Of a stretch of 10,358 nt of DNA, positions 1 to 4,345 are shown in pieces. The notes below the pieces were generated by a model. That model worked only from the letters and a program-made list of their open reading frames with translations. It made no database searches and was not told the origin of the DNA. The position numbers and the translations under genes were made by a program. Position 1 is the first letter of the stretch, and every line of letters begins with the position of its first letter. The DNA comes from Verrucomicrobiales bacterium (GTDB lineage Bacteria > Verrucomicrobiota > Verrucomicrobiia > Verrucomicrobiales > SKLO01). The stretch lies in NCBI GenBank assembly GCA_007123195.1, contig SKLO01000047.1:1-10358 (forward strand), given 5' to 3'.

Positions 1-3
1 CCT

Positions 4-867
4 TCAGGTCCCGACCAGCGGGTGCAGGTTCTCCTTGCACCACTCGCCGTTCTGCAGCGTGACGCCGTCGGGATCATCGATCGCCTCGTGCGCTTCGTCC
101 TCGCAGATGATCCAGCCATCGTAGTTGCGTTGCACCAGCCATTCGGTGATCCTGTGGAAGTCGAGCTTGCCGGTGCCCATCTTGGCCCACGGCTCGGGGC
201 CGTTGCCGGAGAAATCCTTGTAGTGGATGTGGTTGATCAGGTGCTGCCACTTGTTCAGCGTCTCGATCACGTCCATGCCGCCGCGGGCGATGTGGCCGAC
301 ATCCGGCGTCCAGCCGGTGACCGAAGGATCGAGGCTGCTGAGCACCACGTCGTAGTCCTCCTGGGTGCGCACCAGCGACGGCGGCGGGCTGTTGGGATGG
401 TAGGAGCACTTGATGCCCAGGTCGGCGGCGCGTTTGGACACCGCGTTGACGTTGCGCGCCACGTTGAGGCGCCGCCGTTGCAGGTCCTTGGCGCGGCCGC
501 TGGGCAGGGTCACGGTGCCCAGCATGGCGCCGGGGAAGTGCTTCAGCAGGTCCATCGTGAAATCGGCCGCCTCGCGCTCGTTGGGCGCCTCTTGCTCGCC
601 GTCCCAGCTGCACACCAGCGCCAGTCCGGCCAGCTTCATGTTGTGCTCGTCGAGCGCGTCCTTGAGCCGCTTGGGATCGCAGAAGTCGCCGAGCCAGTAT
701 TTGCCGCAGCCGAGCGCGCTCTCGGAGATTTCCAGCACCATCGGTTCGATGCCGGTGAATCCCGCCTGCGCGGCCACCTTGATCATGTGGTCGAGTTTGT
801 TGTCGTAGCCCTTGCCGGTTCCCTGCATGAACCAGGTGTAGACTTCGGAGCCGAATTGAATCGCCAT
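4..867 (-). CDS. Sugar phosphate isomerase/epimerase-like TIM-barrel protein (xylose isomerase-like, AP_endonuc_2 superfamily)
   Basis: The 287-residue protein has the look of the xylose-isomerase-like TIM-barrel superfamily, whose members isomerise, epimerise or dehydrate sugars and inositols with a divalent metal. The N-terminus (FGSEVYTWFMQGTGKG, residues 5-20) reads as beta-strand 1 of the barrel. Likely metal or substrate residues are Glu41 in GIEPM, His157 in SYHPN, Asp189 and His192 in TPDVGHIARGG, His213/His215 in HIHYKDF, and Glu256 in ICEDEAH. I chose the ATG at 867 because the 47 codons open upstream (to 1008) are low-complexity and unlike the family. No signal peptide is visible, so it is probably cytoplasmic. 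The leader is AC-rich with no Shine-Dalgarno sequence. It lies 58 bp downstream of the alpha/beta hydrolase gene on the same strand, so the two are probably co-transcribed. The substrate cannot be told from sequence; IolE-like or 3-keto-sugar functions are possible. Confidence 0.88.
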   Translation of the reverse strand: MAIQFGSEVYTWFMQGTGKGYDNKLDHMIKVAAQAGFTGIEPMVLEISESALGCGKYWLGDFCDPKRLKDALDEHNMKLAGLALVCSWDGEQEAPNEREAADFTMDLLKHFPGAMLGTVTLPSGRAKDLQRRRLNVARNVNAVSKRAADLGIKCSYHPNSPPPSLVRTQEDYDVVLSSLDPSVTGWTPDVGHIARGGMDVIETLNKWQHLINHIHYKDFSGNGPEPWAKMGTGKLDFHRITEWLVQRNYDGWIICEDEAHEAIDDPDGVTLQNGEWCKENLHPLVGT

Positions 868-912
868 GGTGTGGTAGTCTTGTTGGGGTTGGAAGTGGTC
901 GGTGATCGGTGT

Positions 913-924
913 GGCCGCGGCCGC
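913..924 (-). repeat. GC-only palindrome just after the hydrolase stop
   Basis: GGCCGCGGCC (913-922) is a perfect 10-bp palindrome starting 3 nt beyond the hydrolase TGA, overlapping a second palindrome, GCGGCCGC (917-924). It sits in the 58-bp gap before the TIM-barrel gene. No T-run follows, so it is not a normal intrinsic terminator; it could be an mRNA-stabilising structure or chance in GC-rich DNA. Confidence 0.25.
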
Positions 925-925
925 A

Positions 926-1729
926 TCAGTGGGCCCGCAGCCACTCGGTGGTCTTGGCGTTGAACGCCTCCAGGCATTCCCAGTGGAACGCATGGCCGGC
1001 GTTGTCAAACAGGTGCAACTCGGCGCCGGGGATGTGGGCCGCGACCTCCTCGGACATCCATTTCGGGGTGAACACGTCGTCCTTGCCGCCGATCACCAGG
1101 GTGGGGCACTTGATGTCGCCGAGGCTGTCGAGCGTGTTGTGGTTGATCGCGGCCGCCGCCTGCGCCTCCATTGCATGCACTGGCTGCGGCGCCGGGTTGA
1201 TGGCCGCGTCCTTGAGGCCCTGCTGCAGGTTGCCCCAGCACTCGTCGTTGTCGAACCATGGCTTGGTGAAGATGAGCATCTGCACGTAGTGCATGAAATC
1301 CTCGGGGCGCATGGTCGCCTTGCACTTCATCAAATGCTCCCAGGTGTAGAGCCCGTAGCGGTCCTGGCGCGCCCAGGTGCACATCAGCACCAGGCTGCGG
1401 ACCTTGTCCGGATGCCGCAGCGCGATCTGCTGCGCCACCACGCTGCCCAGCGAGCAGCCGACCACCCGCGCCTGGCCGATGCCGAGTTCGTCGAGCAGTC
1501 CGGCGTAGTCGTCGGCCATCATCTCGGTGCTGTAGGGACCCTCGGGCTTGTCGGTCTGGCCCACCCCGCGGTTGTCGCCGAGGATGCAGCGGAAATGCTT
1601 CGACCACTCGGCGGCGTGCGCCTCCCAGACGGCGCCGGGAGCGGTGACTCCCATGATGCACACCAGCGGGTCGCCGCTGCCTTGCTCTTCGTAATACATC
1701 TGGATTCCGTTGGTGGTGACGTGGGGCAT
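926..1729 (-). CDS. Alpha/beta-fold hydrolase (3-oxoadipate enol-lactonase / esterase-like)
   Basis: The 267-residue protein is a typical single-domain alpha/beta hydrolase. The nucleophile elbow is GCSLG (Ser93 within VVGCSLGSVVAQ), the acid is probably Asp218 in GGKDDVFTP, and the catalytic His is His246 in NAGHAFHWE. The strand-turn motif DNRGVGQTD (52-60) is classic for this fold. The oxyanion region reads CIMGVTAPGAVW rather than the usual HGxxG, as in some esterase and lactonase branches. I chose the ATG at 1729 because the family starts at about MPHVTTNGIQMYYEEQGSG, while 19 upstream in-frame codons do not look protein-like. No signal peptide is seen. It precedes the TIM-barrel isomerase by 58 bp, which suggests a small catabolic operon: one enzyme hydrolysing an ester, lactone or C-C bond, the other acting on a sugar-like product. 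The substrate is unknown. Confidence 0.9.
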   Translation of the reverse strand: MPHVTTNGIQMYYEEQGSGDPLVCIMGVTAPGAVWEAHAAEWSKHFRCILGDNRGVGQTDKPEGPYSTEMMADDYAGLLDELGIGQARVVGCSLGSVVAQQIALRHPDKVRSLVLMCTWARQDRYGLYTWEHLMKCKATMRPEDFMHYVQMLIFTKPWFDNDECWGNLQQGLKDAAINPAPQPVHAMEAQAAAAINHNTLDSLGDIKCPTLVIGGKDDVFTPKWMSEEVAAHIPGAELHLFDNAGHAFHWECLEAFNAKTTEWLRAH

Positions 1730-1731
1730 GA

Positions 1732-1756
1732 TGGTGGGTTGGTTTTGGTGGGTTGG
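1732..1756 (-). repeat. 11-bp tandem direct repeat in the hydrolase leader
   Basis: On the minus strand CCAACCCACCA occurs twice (plus-strand TGGTGGGTTGG at 1732-1742 and 1746-1756) separated by AAA, ending 2 nt before the hydrolase ATG. The leader is therefore almost free of G and of secondary structure and contains no Shine-Dalgarno sequence. The CAACC core recurs before other genes here. Confidence 0.8.
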
Positions 1757-1819
1757 GTTGATTCTGAAGATGAAGGGTGAGGGCACGGCTGCGAGCCGGC
1801 TGATCCCTGCGGCCGTCAG

Positions 1820-1836
1820 GCCGGGGTCGGCCCGGC
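1820..1836. repeat. Hairpin in the hinT-hydrolase intergenic region
   Basis: GCCGGG (1820-1825) and CCCGGC (1831-1836) form a perfect 6-bp stem with a 5-nt loop. It lies in the 179-bp gap between hinT and the hydrolase gene, downstream of the candidate promoter at 1851-1879, so it could lie in the hydrolase leader RNA or help end hinT transcription. No T-run adjoins it in the minus direction. Confidence 0.3.
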
Positions 1837-1850
1837 ATCAACGACTTCTT

Positions 1851-1879
1851 TTCATAGGGACAGCACCGCCGTCGTGCAA
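1851..1879 (-). promoter_or_regulatory. Candidate sigma70-type promoter for the hydrolase/isomerase pair
   Basis: Reading the minus strand, TTGCAC (1874-1879) and TATGAA (1851-1856) are separated by exactly 17 bp. They match the consensus at 3 of 6 and 4 of 6 positions. The location is 120-150 bp upstream of the hydrolase ATG in a gap with slightly more A+T than its surroundings. This is a weak candidate from pattern alone. Confidence 0.25.
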
Positions 1880-1893
1880 GTCCGAAGTGTTCC

Positions 1894-1907
1894 CGCCGGC
1901 CCCGGCG
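1894..1907 (-). terminator. GC hairpin directly after the hinT stop
   Basis: CGCCGG (1894-1899) and CCGGCG (1902-1907) are perfect inverted repeats whose outer end lies 1 nt beyond the hinT TGA (1909-1911). A 5-bp stem with a 4-nt loop is feasible. No U-tract follows in the minus direction, so termination here would be non-canonical or factor-assisted. Confidence 0.3.
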
Positions 1908-1908
1908 C

Positions 1909-2259
1909 TCAGCCCGGAGGCCAATCCAGCTGGCGTCCGGCCAGCACATGCACGTGCAGGTGGGGCACCGACTCGCCGCCATGTTGGCCGTGGTTGATTA
2001 CCACCCGGAATCCCTGGTCGGTGGCCGCAAAGCCCTGCTCGCGCGCCAGTCGGCCGGCCACCAGCAGAAGATGGCCGAGCGCCTGCTGATCCTCGGCCGA
2101 GGCTTCGCCGACCCGGGGGATCGGCTTGCGTGGCACGACCAGCAGATGCACCGGCGCCTGCGGGTTGATGTCGTGGAATGCCAGGCAGACGTCGTCCTCA
2201 TGCACGATGTCGGCCGGGATCTCGCGGTCGGCGATCTTCTCAAACAGGGTCTTGGACAT
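1909..2259 (-). CDS. hinT: HIT family purine nucleoside phosphoramidase (HinT-like)
   Basis: The 116-residue protein is full length for the Hint branch of the histidine triad family, dimeric cytoplasmic enzymes that hydrolyse AMP-lysine and other nucleoside phosphoramidates. The signature HLHVHVL gives the triad His100, His102 and His104, with upstream motifs FEKIADREIPADIVHED (6-22), AFHDINPQAPVHLLVVPR (27-44) and the terminal GRQLDWPPG. HGQHGGESVPH (90-100) is the expected approach to the triad. I chose the ATG at 2259 (MSKTLFEKI) because homologues begin there; 24 upstream codons are Pro/Ala-rich and atypical. CAACC lies 11-15 nt upstream instead of a Shine-Dalgarno sequence. It sits 57 bp downstream of the unknown 210-residue gene and could share transcription with it and nrdR. 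Confidence 0.95.
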   Translation of the reverse strand: MSKTLFEKIADREIPADIVHEDDVCLAFHDINPQAPVHLLVVPRKPIPRVGEASAEDQQALGHLLLVAGRLAREQGFAATDQGFRVVINHGQHGGESVPHLHVHVLAGRQLDWPPG

Positions 2260-2315
2260 GGCTTCAGTCGGTTGGCCGGCCGGGATGGCCGGGGTGGGGG
2301 CGCCTGCGGGCCGGC

Positions 2316-2948
2316 TCAGGTTCCGCCGCAAGCCCCGGGGGCCGGACGCACGCGCGGCTCCGGTCCGGAGTCAATACCAGGGAACCAGACCCGGGCCGCA
2401 CGGCCGCCGGACAAGAGCCCGGCGCGCCCGCGGATGAAGTCGCGGATCTCGCAGCCGATCATCAGCGGCGTCCGCAGCGCCTTGCGCCGCCGTCGCGACG
2501 CCGGGGGCGGAGCCAGCTGCAGGGCGACCTCGGCCAGCCCCGAGCAGACGAGCGTCGACACCGCCCCGGTGCGCAGCGGTTGCAAGCGCCGTTCCAGCCG
2601 GGTGTAGAATGCCAGTTCACCGAAACAATCGGCCGCCACTTCCGGCAGGTGCAGCGCCAGCGGCGGCGCTGTCAGGTTCAATTGCTCGGCCAGCCGCGGA
2701 TAGCCGGTCTGCCGCAACGCCCCGGCAAGGCGCTCGAACAGGTCGTTCAACGTCACCACCGCCCCCACATGCGATCGTTTCAGCCAGTCAAACACCGCCT
2801 CGGCCATGTCGCGCTGGTGAGCCCAATGCGGGCATCCGGCCCCCTGCGCCGCCTCCCGCAGCACCTGCTCCAGCCACTCGGGTTCGTAATCGGCGGTTTC
2901 ATGCTCGCCGATCCGGAGCAGCGGCAGGTGATGGGGCAGGCAAATCAC
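2316..2948 (-). CDS. Uncharacterised protein between nrdR and hinT
   Basis: I do not recognise this 210-residue protein. It has no signal peptide or membrane segment and should be cytoplasmic. Residues about 8-90 form a compact, probably helical unit (EWLEQVLREAAQGAG, AEAVFDWLK, TLNDLFERLAGALRQTGYP), whose spacing resembles the ATP-cone found in NrdR and ribonucleotide reductases. Residues 100-175 are a second helical part ending GCEIRDFIRGR. The last 35 residues are Gly/Pro/Arg-rich and may be disordered. The start taken is GTG at 2948, the first start codon after an in-frame TGA; the next ATG (Met48) would remove half of the N-terminal unit. Codons are GC-rich at third positions as in neighbouring genes, which favours this strand over the overlapping Arg/Pro-rich plus-strand frames. 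It follows nrdR by 86 bp. Confidence 0.68.
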   Translation of the reverse strand: MICLPHHLPLLRIGEHETADYEPEWLEQVLREAAQGAGCPHWAHQRDMAEAVFDWLKRSHVGAVVTLNDLFERLAGALRQTGYPRLAEQLNLTAPPLALHLPEVAADCFGELAFYTRLERRLQPLRTGAVSTLVCSGLAEVALQLAPPPASRRRRKALRTPLMIGCEIRDFIRGRAGLLSGGRAARVWFPGIDSGPEPRVRPAPGACGGT

Positions 2949-3019
2949 GTCGTGGTCGGAATCAGGGGGTCGTCAGGTCGGTGCCAGGCCTTGCCTCCCC
3001 CGGCTTCGAGGAGCGCGAA

Positions 3020-3034
3020 CCCGGCCGGACCGGG
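3020..3034 (-). terminator. GC hairpin abutting the nrdR stop codon
   Basis: CCCGG (3030-3034 read on minus) and CCGGG (3020-3024 read on minus) form a 5-bp stem with a 5-nt loop. The stem begins at the first base after the nrdR TGA (3035-3037) and is followed only by TT. It may be a weak or U-less terminator, or a 3'-end stabiliser. Confidence 0.3.
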
Positions 3035-3526
3035 TCAGCGGAAGAAGTCGGGTTGCACGGTGTCCATCGCTTGCGGGCGGTCGTTGAGCAACCGGATTTC
3101 ATCCAAAAACTCGCCCACGTCGGCGAACTGGCGGTAGACCGAGGCATAGCGCACGTAGGCCACCGGATCGATCTGCTGCAGTCTGGCCATCACCTTCGGC
3201 CCGATCGCGCTGGTCGGAATCTCGCGCAGGCCCTCGGCCTGCAACAGGCTGATCACCTCGTCGGTGGCGCTCTCCAGTTGCTCAAGGCTCACCGGCCGCT
3301 TCTCGCACGCCTTCAACATGCCGCCGAGCAGCTTCTGGCGGTGGAACGGCTCGCGCGTGCCGTTGCGCTTGATGACATGCAGGTCGTTGCGCTCGATCTG
3401 CTCGTAGGTGGTGAACCGGTGCCCGCAATTCAGGCACTCCCGACGACGACGGATCGAGTAGCCGTCCTTGGACTCCCTCGAATCGATCACCTTGTCGGAG
3501 TTATGGCCGCATTTGATGCACCTCAT
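3035..3526 (-). CDS. nrdR: Transcriptional repressor NrdR (ribonucleotide reductase regulator)
   Basis: The 163-residue protein is NrdR, the Zn-ribbon/ATP-cone repressor that senses ATP/dATP and binds NrdR boxes before ribonucleotide reductase genes. The zinc ribbon uses Cys3, Cys6, Cys31 and Cys34 (MRCIKC and ECLNCGHRFTTYE), with the near-invariant DSRESKDGYSIRRRREC between. The ATP-cone runs from about residue 49 to 139 (HVIKRNGTREPF at its start, PVAYVRYASVYRQF at its end). I chose the ATG at 3526 because NrdR begins with MxC; an in-frame ATG at 3538 would add only MCFD. The C-terminal tail (QAMDTVQPDFFR) is slightly longer than in short homologues. There is no Shine-Dalgarno sequence. A palindromic AT-rich site starts 7 bp upstream and could serve as promoter, as NrdR box, or both. 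No ribonucleotide reductase gene is in the window. Confidence 0.97.
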   Translation of the reverse strand: MRCIKCGHNSDKVIDSRESKDGYSIRRRRECLNCGHRFTTYEQIERNDLHVIKRNGTREPFHRQKLLGGMLKACEKRPVSLEQLESATDEVISLLQAEGLREIPTSAIGPKVMARLQQIDPVAYVRYASVYRQFADVGEFLDEIRLLNDRPQAMDTVQPDFFR

Positions 3527-3533
3527 GTCAAAG

Positions 3534-3551
3534 CACATCTATATCTTGTGG
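3534..3551 (-). promoter_or_regulatory. nrdR box: NrdR-box-like palindrome before nrdR
   Basis: On the minus strand CCACAAGATATAGATG (3536-3551) matches the published NrdR-box pattern (acaCwAtATaTwGtgt, as I recall it) at 11 of 16 positions, including CACAA and the whole ATATAG core; the right arm fits better with one inserted base. CACA and TGTG arms flank the core (3534-3550). It overlaps the candidate -10 region, so binding would repress nrdR itself. NrdR boxes usually occur in pairs and a convincing second copy is not seen. Confidence 0.35.
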
Positions 3552-3566
3552 TGCTGCCCGGCGCAA
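3538..3566 (-). promoter_or_regulatory. Candidate nrdR promoter with a nearly leaderless transcript
   Basis: On the minus strand TTGCGC (3561-3566) and TATAGA (3538-3543) are exactly 17 bp apart. Matches to consensus are 3 of 6 and 4 of 6. TATAGA lies 11 nt before the nrdR ATG, so a start about 7 nt downstream would leave a leader of only a few bases. It is the most A/T-rich spot for several hundred bases around. Confidence 0.35.
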
Positions 3567-3630
3567 CACCGCAAGATGCTGGGCGCCCTTTCCGGCTTCG
3601 GGCCGATGCGGCCCCGGCCTCCGCGGGACC

Positions 3631-4118
3631 TCACTCAACCCGTTGCCAGATCGCCACCCGATCGACCGTGCGGCAAGATTGCAGATGATATACTGCTCCC
3701 CGCGGCGGACCCAGACCACCGGCCCGCGGGTGCTGAGGTTGTGGCCGTCGGCGAACAACGGGCTGTCCTGACCGCCCCAGCGGTCGCGGCCCTCGGCCAG
3801 CACATGGTCGGCGAATTCCACCACCACGGCGAGCCGACGGTCATCCTCCGGCGTGCGCGGCAGCCCGCCGCCGTCGCCTTGGCCGGCACCGGCGCTGCCA
3901 ACCCCGGCCGGGGCAATGAGAGCCAGCGCGATCGCCATGCCGACAGCAATGGCGCTGGCCGTCGCCCGGCCCGCCGGGATGGCAAGCCGTCGCCCGCCCC
4001 GTCGCGTTGCCGGCAGCCGGGTCGGGACCAAGGGGGGGATGATCCGGATCGTTGCCGCCCGAAATCGGTCGAAAGCCGGTTCAGATCGGCTTGACACGGC
4101 CACCCTCCCGTCACCCAT
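3631..4118 (-). pseudogene. Remnant of a secreted glycan-degrading (pectate-lyase/six-hairpin-like) protein gene
   Basis: From ATG 4118 (alternatives: GTG 4103, TTG 4031, ATG 3938) the minus strand encodes an Arg-rich region, a hydrophobic signal-peptide-like core (ASAIAVGMAIALALIAPAG) and a conserved-looking block at about 3842-3672: FADHVLAEGRDRWGGQDSPL, FADGHNLSTRGPVVW and EQYIICNLA. I associate this block with N-termini of large secreted lyase or glycosidase-like proteins in Verrucomicrobiota and Planctomycetota, where NLASQQNLFR normally follows. Here the frame instead runs into ARSIGWRSGNGLSE and low-complexity Arg/Pro sequence, stopping at 3528-3530. Another frame over the same bases ends RTVDRVAIWQRVE and TGA at 3631-3633, which could be the original C-terminus. 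Either way the catalytic bulk is missing. It lies upstream of nrdR and divergent from mnhA. The family link is from memory and needs a search. Confidence 0.55.
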
Positions 4119-4345
4119 TGGCGGCTGGTTTGTCGGCGACCACCGTCGTCGGCCGGTCAATGCGGCCCGGCTCCTGCTTCGACCGGGTCCCGGCCCGTGC
4201 ACGACCGTCGCCCGGCCGCCGGGCGCCCGCGCGCCGGGTCGGGAGACCGGACGACCACGGCGGGTCGGCCTCGCAACTGGCATCCCGGCCTTCTCGCCGA
4301 CCGAACGATCAACAACTCAACCGCAACCGACAGTCCGAAACGCCG
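4119..4345. promoter_or_regulatory. Divergent intergenic region; expected mnh operon promoter
   Basis: These 227 bp separate the minus-strand secreted-protein remnant from mnhA and should hold the mnh promoter, but no convincing -35/-10 pair is visible. It contains a 15-nt palindrome, GCCCGGC-C-GCCGGGC (4210-4224), overlapping another (CGGGCGCCCG, 4220-4229). The last 40 bases before mnhA are C/A-rich and G-poor, with CAACC at 4318-4322 and 4324-4328 and no Shine-Dalgarno sequence. Confidence 0.45.

Noticed and set aside
22..963. A 313-codon plus-strand open frame across the TIM-barrel gene
   Set aside because: Val/Ala/His/Arg-rich shadow; the minus strand carries a recognisable isomerase-family protein.
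1838..1855. A five-codon minus-strand reading frame (MKRSR) as a leader peptide
   Set aside because: It starts inside the candidate -10 region, has no initiation signal and shows no attenuator-type arrangement.
1005..1982. A 325-codon minus-strand frame overlapping the hydrolase gene
   Set aside because: Arg/His/Gly-rich translation in the wrong frame of a well-supported alpha/beta hydrolase.
3566..3581. A second NrdR box upstream of the first
   Set aside because: The best alignment on the minus strand matches only 7 of 16 positions and lacks the AT core.
2178..3688. Long plus-strand frames (2178-3137 and 2609-3688) opposite the unknown gene and nrdR
   Set aside because: Arg/Pro/Gly-rich, no recognisable motif, and they run antisense to nrdR; the unknown minus-strand gene has better amino-acid balance and codon use.
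4091..4119. TTGACA at 4091-4096 as the -35 of the mnh promoter
   Set aside because: At 17 bp spacing the -10 position reads CCCATT, which fits the consensus poorly, and the site lies within the divergent secreted-protein remnant.
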